From positions 28,120,619 to 28,184,618 of the forward strand of contig CM056550.1 in NCBI GenBank assembly GCA_029721515.1: a stretch of DNA of 64,000 nucleotides. Direction: 5' to 3'. Below, one piece after another: positions 1 to 13,300 of this stretch. The notes beneath the pieces were generated by a model. It did no database searches. It had not been told where the DNA came from and worked only from the letters and a program-made list of their open reading frames with translations. Positions within the stretch are counted from its first letter, which is position 1. Every line of letters begins with the position of its first letter. Both the position numbers and the translations under genes were made by a program. The stretch is from Synanceia verrucosa. Lineage: Eukaryota > Chordata > Actinopteri > Perciformes > Synanceiidae.

Positions 1-67
1 ACTGGGACAGCGTCATGAGGGATGGGCGGCTCGTGGCGATGGGCCTCGCTCTCTGGCACGGCGACGC
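1..67 (-). CDS. slc38a10: slc38a10 coding exon 13, partial
   Basis: The acceptor is CTTGTCAG|GCGTCG, with the first exon base at 67, and the frame continues to the window edge. The product GVAVPESEAHRHEPPIPHD matches the EAHRHEPP island of the SLC38A10 tail. The rest of the exon and the 3' part of the gene lie outside the window. Confidence 0.88.
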
Positions 68-2699
68 CTGACAAGACAGACAACATCAGTGACCTGCTAC
101 ACCAGTGAACGTGCCACCTGTGGTTGAGTTTTCTTACCAGCACCAGGACGGTCCAACTGCACCTCTTCCTCCTTCTTCCTCTTTGGCAGTTCCACTGGTC
201 CTTTAATCTGGGGAGGCTCAGGCGGGTCCCTCTCTACAGGTTGTTCCACCTCTACAGCTGGAAGGTTAGGTTTTTCTATCTCCACCGGCTTCTTGTTTGG
301 AGGATTGTCTACACAAAACAGAGTATTATTAGAACACAGACCCACTGCAGCTAGATATCACATCTAGTTCATGTCACATATTCCCAAAATCCTTTCTCCA
401 AACTGTGTTCCTTGTTGAAGCAAAATGAGTAATGGATTTATACAGCCATATGCAAAGACATTTTTATTTTAGTTCAGTTCTGCGGCTGGGGAGCTTATTA
501 TTTGCCTTTGCTGCATTTTCTCACACAGCCATTATAAACAAAAAAATATGAGATGTACAACTGCGACTAAATTAAGAAAACATAAATTTGATACCTCATT
601 TATTCCACTATTTTCTTGTGTCTGAGAAAGGTAAAAACACTGTATTCTGGTGCAGTGGCATTTAAAACAGGACCTGATATACACTGTTTATTTTCTTGCA
701 CCGTTGTATTTATTACACACGTTAACCGCTGACAATGAAATAGAAGAACACTTCAGTATATCTCACGTGAACTGTACGTGCTGATGCTCTCAGAGGTAAT
801 TGATTTCAAGCTGACTATAATCAATGAGAACTTCCACTAGGTGGCAGTAAATACTGAAAACTTACATAACTCGCAAAGAACAAAAACTGAGCCAGAGAGG
901 GAAGAGCAAAGAGAAGAATTCAAATTGAAATGTCAGGAATCAGGTGTAAAGATGGGACTGCGTGGGTGAGGAATTATGTTGTTCAGTCAAACTAGTTCAG
1001 AAAGAATCACAAAGATGGAGGTTGGCGCCAGTGAACGTTTCACCCTAAAACCAAGAAAATTAACTTGGAAAGGTTCCTCATCTCAATTTGTTTTGTCTTC
1101 CCTCCCCAAACCCATACCACCTTCTTCCCTTTATACAGTGAGAGCTCGCAGGCATTTTATAGCTGCCACAGGAGACATGGGGGGGTGGGCGGGGGGGAGG
1201 TGGAGACAATGTGTTTTGGAGGGGAGGGGGTGGCAGGAGAAATGAACTGAGGTAGAGGGGTGGAGAGGAATTACTGGAGTTTGAAGGGCATCACTCTCGC
1301 TCCATCAATGTCGAGCACTCAGTGATATTATCAAGAGGTTATCTCCTCACTCTGCCTGCCTGTCAGTCACTCTGTCCGTCTCCATCTTTTCTTCTCACAG
1401 AAGAAACAACTCCTTTCTCTTGCTGTGGATTTGTGCTTTTGTTTTTAGTCTCACTGGCCCTTCACCACTGGCTCATATTCTCTTTACGTTGCTGTATTTA
1501 GGGCTCTGTAGTCCACGGCTTTGAAAATAAAGCGAAAAATGTCTCTTGTGCTCTTGTGCCACCGGTGCCTTTTGCATGAAATAATCACACGTGGCTCTGC
1601 TGTCTGAGCTCAGACGCTGCAGACAACCCGGCTTCAGTCCGTTGAGGTAGATTTTTCCATGGCTCATTAGTAAACCTCTTTCTCCCATAGTCCATCAAGT
1701 ACACAAACGACCGAGCACGTGGTGATCTTTACCGTGTGGTTCGGGGAGGTCCGGTAGCTGCAGGTCGCTCTTGACGGCTGCTGGAGGAGGAGGAGCTTGG
1801 ATTTCGGTGCCGGGTGTTCTGGACGAAATTGAGAGTGTGGTAAAGGTGCTGATCAACAGGATGCCCAGACCCACACAAAGCACCAGCTGCAGGAGAGACA
1901 GGATGAGGAGAAGCACAGCAGGTCAGTGAATGGATTACTAGATTACTAGACCATTAGAAAAGTTCGATTAATTCTATAACCTGAGAAATGATGCCATTCT
2001 TCTGGATCTTTCTGTAGATGAGAGCAGGACATATGAAGCAGATGAGGCTGCCCATGGTGGCTCCAGTCAGACCCAGGATGGTTTCCACTAAAGAGAGACA
2101 AACACAGGGATTGCCTGGTAGTCCAGTAGAGTGACTCCAAACCAGGACTACTCTGCACTTTGCGTACTGCTAAGCTCACCGTCGCTTATCTCTTCTGCTA
2201 TAAAACCTTATAGCATTTCCCCATAGCTACTCTCTTCATCGCTTGCTGCCATTCATACCTGCCTCTGCCATTCATAACTGGCACTCCCATCAATGGCAAC
2301 CAGAGCTCTTGGCAGCTTCGAGCCAAGGTCCCACACCTGTCTTTGTGGCCCGCGGCCTGGCTGGGCGTCAGGCCTGGAAACCCATCGTTCATCCAGAGGA
2401 CAGACACCATATTGTCTCCCTCAGATTTAGTGTCCATTCTCCCCAGGGTTCTTACCGCAGTCTATTAGTCTGATTAGATACACAAAGAGCCAGCCAAACC
2501 TACTCTGTGTGTGTGTGTGTGTGTGTCCACCCAATCAAAAGTTTAACAAACAGCCACCATATAAAAGGATGAATAAAACATAAACACATTCTAACCTTTG
2601 CATCGACACCATTTTGGAACCGTTTGTGATTGGCACGGAAAGACTCAAAAAATCTGAGAGCGTGCCAAAATGTCACACTTTCTCTCCCTCTTACACACA

Positions 2700-2758
<59 letters not shown>

Positions 2759-5700
2759 TGCCTGGGAGAATAATAGCCCTATCTTCCTGTCTGCCCGTCT
2801 AAAAGGAGATAAAAGTTAGGGCCTTGATTTAAGGACTGTGTTAGAGTGTGACAGTCACTGACTCGTAAAGTCACATTCACACATGCCGTAAAGCTCCCCG
2901 GCTACTCCGCCCACATAAAGGAACACATGCACCTTAAAGACCTCCAGTCAGCGAGCTGTACACACACACACACACAAAATTTCATTCCATTCAATCCATG
3001 CCTGATTGTTCACACAGACACACAGACAGGAGGAAGTACCGTTGGGGATGAGAATGCCTCCCAGCATGGTGCCGAACACAATGCAGAGGGTGATCATCTT
3101 GAAGCGCAGAGGAGGCATGTATCCCCCGGCAGCAAACGTCCCATCCTTCTGCTGCGAGATGGGAATAAAGAGTGAGATGACAGAGATGCAAGGAAAGACA
3201 TAACAAACACAAAACTCAAATTTACAATTAAATTGGATTGTCTTTGCTTTTCAGATTTGATTTTTGTTTCTCGGGTAGCTTGTTAGTGTCTCCACTCCGT
3301 TCAGTCATGTGTGGTCGCTCCACCCCTTGTGTGGAATATTGCCTCATTTCTCATCATCGTATTGCAAACAGACAGAAGTACTGGTCTGGTTTTCACCAGA
3401 AACATAAGCAGGACAATAGACGGTCCCCTACAGTGCAGTTTGAAACACAAGATGCATTTGAATGGGTTTTCCTAAATCACAAAAGGAATTGTATGTGTCA
3501 GGTGTTAATGTGCCTGCAGCATCACAGTGAGTTCTACAGCAAGTGTTTCCAGAGGGGCTCAGTTTACGTTTCCATTTATTGTCAAACTGCATCACAGATG
3601 AGAGGAAGAAATAGTTGGTTCCACAATAATAAGGCAGAAAATTAAACTGTGTATTTTACTATGATTCCTTTACTTGAAGGGATTCACAGTACAGTAATCC
3701 CTCGCTATATCGTGCTTCGACCTCCACAGCTTCACTCTATCGCAGATTTTATATGCACGCATATCTAAATATACAGTATATCACTGATTTTTCACTGGTT
3801 TGTGGATTTTCTGCAGACAATTGGTCTTTTTATTTCTGGTACATGCTTCCTCAGTTGGTTTTCCATACACAGGACTGGCAGATTGCTGAGAGGCTAAACA
3901 ATCAGAGCATGCATACATACATTTGTGCAGAGTATATAAACAGTGCATTTCCCAGTGTTGTGCTAGTTTCTGAAAAACGGTATCTAAATTAGTTACTTGT
4001 TGATTACTTACACCAAAAAGTAACTGTTAATAGTAACTTTTAGTTACTCTTTAGGACCCTGGGGAGTAAGAGTTTGCCTTATGGTATGTTCACTGAAAGT
4101 CAGAAGTTCAGATCATCGTAACTACAAAGTTGAGGCTCCCAGCGCCAGACGTACAACAAAACATGTAGCTACTGTTTACGTCAGAAGCAGACAGTATGAA
4201 TTCTGTCTGGTTAGTGAGATTAATCCAACTTTCCTAGTTGGAGATCTGACTTCATGGGGGTTCTGATTTAAATTCTGACTTGGAGTGTGGAAATTCTGAC
4301 ATTCGTGTACAACAGGAATGCAACATGAGTCCAATCACACAAAAGCAGGGCTTCCAGGGCTGCTGCATTGACATTAATCCTCTGATTTACCAGCGATATT
4401 TGTCTCCTTATGGTGGGAAAGGGACGGGTCAATGTCACTGTGAAACTGAAGGGGACATGTCCCCCCCCCGTCCATAGTGACATGTGAGAGCATGAATGAA
4501 AGCAATCTGAATTAATCAGTCAGGAAATCATTAACCAAGTAACGGACAAGCACACCATATTGTAACAGTAACTGTGTTTATGTATTGGAAAAAGTAATGC
4601 ATTAGAGTATTGGTTACTGCCAAAAGTAACGGCGTTATAGTAAATCATTACTGCCCAACACTGATGTTCAATTTCAGTGAATCTTATCTAATATCTAACA
4701 GAATACAAAGGGTTTACATTGTAAAATGTGTGGGCAATGTTTATATGAGTGTGGAAGGGTTTATAAGGGCTCAAATATCTAAAAACAACCATATAAACAT
4801 GATGGTTTCTACTTCATGGATTTTCACATGTCGCTAGGGGTTCTGGAACGCAACCGCTATGATTGAGAAGAGATCATTATATTTAATCCAGCCTGTGTCT
4901 ACCAGAAAGGGTGGCTGTTGTTGTTACACACGACACACCAACACTGAACTGAACATGTGTCCAATACTTTAAACCCTCTGCATTCTGCATACAGCTTTTA
5001 CTATGATAATTATCAGTGTTATTATCAAGCTGACCTGCTGCTCAAAAAGCATGGTGTTTATGGCCTGGCGACAGGGCAGGATCATCATGGGGAACCCGAC
5101 AGCCACAGACATCATGAAGCCCACGCGAATCATCTCCGTCACCAGGTTGGACGGGAAGTTCATCAGCACGTTGCCTGCAATGTCCTCTGTGAAGCTGACG
5201 TAGCCAAAGAAACCCACCTGGGACGGGGAGCAAAAAGAGGGTGATGTAAATAAAGGACACTGAGACATTAAAAATGATAACTGAAATAGCTTTTAAGGCA
5301 AATGATTGGAAGGTGTTCGAGCAGGATGCGGGCACTGTAATAGCACAAAATCAACACGTCTCCATGTTAACAGCAGAGACAGCTGATGTAGATGGCGGCA
5401 GCTCATGGAAGTGTGTTTGAACTCACAGTGATGTAAAAGATGGTGACCACGTTGAGGGAAGAGGTGAAGATGGTGCTCATGCGCTTGACGGACGGCTCGT
5501 CCAGGCTGTCATAAGTCGGCAGCACCTGCCTGTGAGAGACAAGCATCCCAACAACAAAAACACACTCTGCATGCTGCGAGACACAAACCCACACTGGTGC
5601 TGCCTTTGTGCATTCATGTGCCGCCTGGATTATCACATATGACAGTTAAGGTATCCATTTGAAAAATGTAGTGATACTGGGAACTTCTCTGTAGCTTTCA

Positions 5701-8700
5701 TTAATGAGCAGCCACATGGAGGTCCATTTGTGACACTCAGTATCCAAATGATGCATGTCTCTCCTCATGTCCTTGTCAGCATCCAACTCAGACAAGGGAT
5801 TTAATTTTGCTTGTTTCGTCTAAGTTTTAACATCGTTAGACTGTTATCAGTATCACATCAAATCAGGATTTGTATTGCCGAGTAAGGTGTAGTCAGAGCT
5901 TCTGGTTTCACTGATGTAAATTTGCACATAATCTGTATTGTTTGTTCAGGAATGAACCTCTGCAGAACCTGATCTAAAATAATATTTACAAGTCAAACAA
6001 AGAAATCAAAAAAAAATCTGTAGCTTGCTAAATTATTTTGTTTTAGATAACAAAATATCCCAGAGGCTTAACCAGCTGCAGCTTAAGATAGCATCGATCT
6101 ACAGCTTGGCTGATAAGAATCAAAAACCAATAACCTATTTTTCTGTGACAGATACAAAAGTGATTGAAATAAAAGACTATTTACACTCTCAACCTGATGG
6201 CAGAAAGATTATAGACTTGAATTATATTACTTATATATATTTACAGTGAGTATTGATTGTTCTCCAGAGCTTGGTTAGACAGTTGTTGGATCAAACAGAA
6301 AGGGGAGTTGATAAATAAGATAAAAACAAGTACATGAATTGATTACTTAAGAGAAAATTTGTCCCGAGCTTAAGTAACCGTTAGTTGATTATTACAAGCA
6401 AAAATGGACCCCCAGAGCCATAAAACCACACCTGATTTTGATGTTTGTCAGTGCGGCTGGAAAATGATGTCTCTGATGAAATCTGACATGCACATGAATG
6501 CAGCAAGTTTTTCAGCTTATTTGTGAAAATAATGCCAATGTGACAAACAATTTGTGTTTACAAATGTCACGACTGTGGGGGTGAAGAATGCAATAAGTGG
6601 TCATCTACATATGAGTGTGGGCGTGTGTGTGTGTGACACAGAATGGGTGACAGTAGTTAAGGCTGTCTGTCTGTCTGTCTCCTGCTGTCATTTTCACTTC
6701 TGCACTATGAGAGAGCGTGGCAGTGTGGACTGTTGGCACATTAACCAGTGAATTTACAGGCTTTATACTGAGTGCCTGGCAGGTTTTAGAGCATTATAAA
6801 CTTTCTTGGCAGACTGTGCTCACCTCCCCTTGTTCTTCCTCATATATAAGTGTGTGAAAAGGAAGAATCAGAGAGACAAAATGAGGGAGAGAGAGAGGAG
6901 AAAAGCCCATATCTTTCTCTGCCTCTCCTTCTCCCTTTGCCTCTCTTTCACACACTTTGGTTTTATGAGCGAGTAGTGTCCCGTAGTGCTTTTCTTGATG
7001 CTTGTTTAATCTGCAAGCCAGTAAATCTGATAGCCAAGGTTAAAGAAAATGGCATATCATACATGGAGAGCTAAAGCATATAATGGTCACTCAATAGTCC
7101 TCCTGACTCAGAGGCTAATGTGTTTTTTGCTTTAACGCTGCCCTTAAATGGAGGAACTATGACAAAGAAGGTCTCTGAAGTGAACGTGGGGAAGTGTGTA
7201 TGTGTGCTGGGAGGGCTTGAGCATGTGTAGTAGATAATATCATTAACTTTTGTTCGTTGAAAGCATGACAGTAGCATCACTGAGGGACATTTTTTCTTAT
7301 GTCCCTCTGTTATACGCTAAACTGCTCCTCGCTATTCCAAACGCTCAGCCAAAAAAACAACGGGGCCAGCTCCCATCCCGTCATAATGGTGATGTTAAGT
7401 AATGTTTTAACTGAAAGTAAACACATTTCGCGAATGTAATAAAAATCCAATGTGCTGAGAGCTGTTTAATCAGCCTGTGAATACATCAGTGTGCTGTCTG
7501 TAAGATGGCGGCAGTCCAATGTGTTGATTAGTGGTTTGGCTTTAGCTGTCTGCCGCCTAACGGAGCGCCTTGCCTCGCTCGGCCTGACCACAGGCCAAAA
7601 AATCACCCTGCCAAATCTCACTCAGCGCTGCTAGTGGGAACTGACGCAACGAAACACACATGCATGAAAACAAACACAAGTGTGAACTTTCTTCTGACTC
7701 TAACGTGTGCGCAACACACCTCACACAGCAGAATGTCATGTTGGCTTTGTGTGATTATGTTAATGATTGTCTTGTTTCAGTCCCAAAGCTACAGTCACCC
7801 ACTCCTGCCATTTACTTCACTCTCTCTCTCACACAAACAAACCCATAGAGCAGCACCACCCAAACATCTGGCCTCTTATGACCTCACCACAACACTCCCT
7901 ACATCTTTCCCCAGCACTGCATTCGAAATCAAAGATAAGACCTTGAACATTCATATTAGACCTTCACACTTCACCCTGCGCCCCCTCAACTCACTACAAA
8001 CCCAGAGCAAGCATTAAAGCGTAGAGGACAGGACAGAAGAGGCAGAGACAGAGCATGCAGATGAGTGAAAATGAAGAAATGAATGAATATGGTGACTCTG
8101 ATTAAGCTCTTAGAGGTGACATGGATCTCTACAGTCACTGTGGGGAAAGCTAATGCAATGCAAAGATTGGCGTGAAAACCCTCTTACTATATGGCACAAA
8201 AATGTCCAGTATTTGCTACATTAGCTAGGCCATTTTATTTTGACAGTGTTATAGCTTTAAATGAGAAAAGACATTATCTTCTTTTTTACTTTGAACTATT
8301 TCTCTTGCTGCAAATTCTCATTATAGTTTTTGTGACGTATAAAGGTCACTGGAATGACATTGCTTTCCAACAGTATCTTTGCTTTCCATAACTGCTAAAT
8401 TGAGTATTATTCTTGTTACATTAGAATAACTTCAAGTGTTTAACTCTAAAAAGGCTGCTCTAAAGGTGGAGTGGAAACAGATGAGCCAACTGTGAAAAGC
8501 ACATTAGCAAAAATAAGCAGCCGCCCTGACGAGAAATCCACAAGTGTGTGTCTCTTTACATGTCAAACCCTTCCACTCTGGATCAAAGCAATGATGCGAG
8601 CACACATGCACTAACTGTGACTGCTCACTTTCTACAGCGCACTGAGCATCGACCCAGCACATGATTTTAGGACTACTCTCTGATATTCCCAATGTTTGCT

Positions 8701-10200
8701 TGTTTCCAGTCTTGTTTGACATCAGTTTCATTACATGGTCCTGTGCGGGTGGAGGGGGCAGGAGTAGTACTTACGACTGACAGGCGAAGGCCATCCCACA
8801 GATGGGGAGACAGCGAAACACACCCTCCCAGCGCACCACATTGACCTGCCCTAGCCACCAGCCACTGAGCAGCCCGTGTTTGAACGAGGACAGCACCATC
8901 TGAGGGGAAGGAGGGGGGGGTGGGGGGTTATGGCTCGAACCAAATGAAGACAAGTGGGGGAAGAGGGGGGCTGCACCCATGCTGACGGCTCACAGACAGA
9001 TAATGAAAGTAATCGATGAGAGAAAAACCAGAGAACATGAAGAAAGGGAACCAACAAAAGAGACGCGACGTGAACACCCCACACTGAACAAAAAACCTGT
9101 CACAGCTGAAAAAACTGAGTTATGAAGGAGGTGAAATCATAAATTTGATCAAAAATAACAGGCTTGTGAAAGAGTAGTCTGGACAAAAAAAAAAAAAACA
9201 TGGCCCCACAGGTTTTTCGATCAGCATGTGCTCCTTACGTCTTGCTCTTTTAATTTACCTGATAAAGTCCCAAAGGCCAGCAGAACTCTCCAGAACCCTC
9301 CAGCCTCCCACCCCACTACCCAGGCTGCCCATCCTGGGCGCAGGGGCAGTGGCGGGAGGGCAGCAAAGACGAGACTTGAGACCAATATGTTACACCTCTC
9401 TGCCTTACTACTGCCACCAAAAACACACACACACACACACACACACTCACAGAGCTCACATGGCTCAGACCAAACCCGAAATAAAGGTGAAAAATGAGGA
9501 TGCCTGAGAAGGATGGGGCTAAATGTTCAGGTAGGTGGGGGGAGGGTGGTTTCAGGAGCGTAAAGATGCAGGGGAAACATCTGGCTTCCTTCACTCTCCA
9601 ACTCCCCCCACCAACCGCCCTTAACGGTGATGCTATTTCGGGGGTGGTTTCCATGGTTTACTTACGGGTGACAGCAGAAGGTTGTGGCGATAATGGGCAG
9701 GCACTGAATGACGCCCTTGAAGCGCCACAGGTGAACCCGCTCCAACCAGGAGCCTGAGATTATGCCATAGCGTAGAGACGACAACACTATCTACAGTAAA
9801 AGCAGCAGAAACAGCAGTGGGACAGAGGGGAGCAAACGAAGGGTGCAGAGGAGGAGAGGAGAGGAGGAAAGAAGAGGAGAGGAAATGAGAGGAGGAGAGG
9901 AGGAGGTAGTTGTGAGGGAGACCAGAAGTAGGAGAAAGAAATGTGGGGGGGAGTGGGTGTGCAATGAGCAGAAAGGACAAACGAAGGGTAGGATGAAGAA
10001 AGGGGGGAGGGAAGGAGACACATCACTGTTAGAGGGTTAAGGGTCTGGACCGGGTCGGGCCTGGATCTAAAGCCAGACACTCACACCACACTGCCGCTCC
10101 AGGTTATCGCCATGCTACAGAGCTGCGTATCACATGACACAAAGAGACTGGAAACAGCAGAGAGAAGCCTGTGGAAGCAGCAATACAAGTCATTGGAACG

Positions 10201-10250
<50 letters not shown>

Positions 10251-10330
10251 GTGTGTGCATTTAAAGAGTAAACCAGCTGAATCACAGGAGGTGGGAAATT
10301 CCTGCTCGACTGTCACTGGAGTCTGTTAGT

Positions 10331-10366
<36 letters not shown>

Positions 10367-13300
10367 TGTGATCACACTAACGACCACTCCACTGGTTACT
10401 GGAAGCTGTTAACAGTCATGTCAAGATCAATATTTTTCACCATTTTCTAACAATTTATAGACTTTCCTTCTTCAATTACATAAAAAGAAAATAATAAAAG
10501 TAATCATATAATCAATCATCATATAGATATAAAAGAAATCCAGGATATTAATCATTTATGAAATAATAGTTACAGCCTGGTTTGCACAGAGTGGATGTCT
10601 TGTTTTGCCTGTGAAATAATGATGAATCATTTATTTTTTCCAGGTTCCTAAAGGAGCTATGGCCAAATAATAATTTAAGGTTAGAATTAACTTCAGAAAT
10701 AATTACGCTGCCAGCTGCTGTAGTGGTTTTGAACAATGTGAAAATAGGAATGTTGTGACTGCTGACAATAAAAGTCTTTTCCACAAAATACAGGCAATAT
10801 GTCAAACACATTTCCCATGCTGTACCAACAGCAATGACTGGGCTAGAGGAATAAGCCTGAAATACATCAAAAGCATTAGACATATTTATATCTGGCAACA
10901 AATGAGCAACTTAATTCCCTTTAGTTGCAACGCTTTGTGATTTAGTGGAGGGGACTATGTGGCCTCCATTTACTTTGCACTTACAGTGCTTAAAACGTCT
11001 CAGGTGGCCATTTCCAAGTTTCCAAGTCTTCTCCCCAAGGGAAAGCCTTTGTTTCAGCCTTTAAAGAGCAGTGCAGCAATTGTTTTCTGTCTGATGTGAT
11101 TTAGTGTGAATTTGCTCTTTAAAAAGGGAGGAGTAAGACAATACTGTGCCATAAGGAAGACATGGTTCTGTATGTGGAACAAATAAGGAGGAATTAACAC
11201 AACAAAATAACAGTTAAACACACACAATTTCTGAAACTTAAAAGTCAACAAATGATGTTGCAGGTTATAAGTGCATCTATAGTGTTTGGTATCTTTATTA
11301 CATGTTTGGGGATGAAGAGCACATTGGCTTCAAAATCAACTCTGGAAGTTTATGAAAACACACAAACATGTACAATACAAGTGTTTCCACTGTGGTCTGA
11401 TGCTGGGCTCACCGTAAACATGAAGAAGGTGTAGAACATGAGAGCCATAGCGGAGAAGGACTGAATGGAGGACATCATGTTCCTCTGCAGACTCAGCGGC
11501 AGGACGATGAACAGAGACACGGCGATCAAGAGCAGAACGCGAAAACTGCCAGTCACCTTCAGAGGACAGTTTGACAAGACAATGTGATTCCAACTATGTG
11601 TAGTTGATTTGTTGTAATCTTATTAAATCTTTTATTAACTGCTTTGGTTGCTTCAGAGGAAGGTTAAGGAAATACAGAAGACAGCAGTGGATATGAAAAT
11701 GTATAAATATAGCGAATAATGCTCTCAAACCTGTAAACCTAACAGTTGAGCAAAGAAATTCGAGCCCAGATCAGCTATCACAACATAGAAGGCAATGCAG
11801 GTCCCCAACATCAAACCGATCATGCTGCAGAGGGACAGAGAGGGAGAGAGGGACAGAGAGAGAGATAGGACAGAAGACATCTGAATTATTTTGAGTGTCC
11901 ATGGTTTGGGAAATAAATCCACTTTCTTTTTATATGTCTATGATAGTTATTCGTGGAAAACCAAGTCGTGCTATACACTTCAAAAACAGCATAATGTATG
12001 TAGTGAATTAATAATAAGACTTGCCTCATCTCCACCACTGTTTTTCCTGGTTTCCCGTAAGCATGGAAGGCTGCAGAGAAGACAGTGACGTCAGTGTGAA
12101 CAACATGCTGACAAACAGATGGCAGAGTCGAGAAAAACAAAGTGACGTGGGTTTTCTTGGAATGAAATTTATCTTTCTGTTGCTGACATCAAGTAACAGC
12201 GATAAATACAAAACACCAGACTAATTCAACTCACCCAACCCCGCATAGGTCCTTCTTTTGGTGCTGCTCGCTGTGTTGACCAGGAACATGCAAGACTTGT
12301 GGGTCATCCACGAACAGAAAAATAACAGTAGCGTTCCCAGCACTATCCCACACTGTAAGAGAGGGAGGGAAACTTAAACACAACATACATACAGTGCTGG
12401 CATGAAACTGGTCAAAATAATGCCCTCTGTGATCTGAAGCAATTGAAGCATGTTTTCAAAGTGACCTTAAATAAGATTCAAACTGGCATCCCACTAAAAC
12501 TATTTTGACCATATTTAGTCCTTAAAACTAACTACAATACCAGTCCAGGGAAGGCAATGAGGCTATTCTGAAAACAACAAATAATTTCTTTTTTTTTTTT
12601 ATTGGAAACATTTTAATAAGCTACAGTGGAAACATTTTACCTAGTTTGAGAGGTGGATTATTTTATGTTATATAATGTTGAAGTGTTGTTCAACACAAAT
12701 ATTGAACTTGCATAGTACTTGTGTGCACTTTGCTCACAACAAACACAGGAAAGAGCAGGAAGTAGACCAAACATTTCATGGCAATACATTTCTTGAGATC
12801 ATACTGTGAATTCATGAATTTCATTTTGTGATGATAATAATACTTTAAGGTTTAACCCCTGCCTCTTTTCCACATGTATAGAGCTTAAAATACAATGCTT
12901 TGGCCCAGCAGAGCTTTTGCAAACACAACAGATCAAAATCAATTTGGTATTTGTGCCAAAACCTGTTAAGAACTGTCGTCAAAAGAATAAACAGGGAGAT
13001 CGAAAAAACACTATGCAGGCAAACAGATGGAGAGGCTGTCTATGTTCAATGAGGAAGTTGCCAGGCAATGAAAGTAACGCATTCATTTGTTAAGTAAATT
13101 TCCCTTCAAACTGATATCCCCATACAATGACAACACAAAACACACAGAAGCCAAAATGAAGCACACATTAACATCAACCTGAAGATTACAATGTTCAGTT
13201 TTTCATATGAGAGAGGTTAGATGAAATTTAAAAACACCTTGCTGTAAAATTAAAAAAAACCCCTACCCCTAATAAAGTCACAACATTTCAATATACTAAG

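Noticed and set aside
2198..2473. Open frames on both strands in the intron between slc38a10 exons 10 and 9
   Set aside because: No splice sites in phase with the gene and no similarity to it. The transporter sequence is already continuous without them.
9226..9507. Possible third alternative exon between slc38a10 exons 6a and 6b
   Set aside because: The open frames here cross a (CA)n tract and show no similarity to exon 6. No acceptor/donor pair is 125 nt apart.
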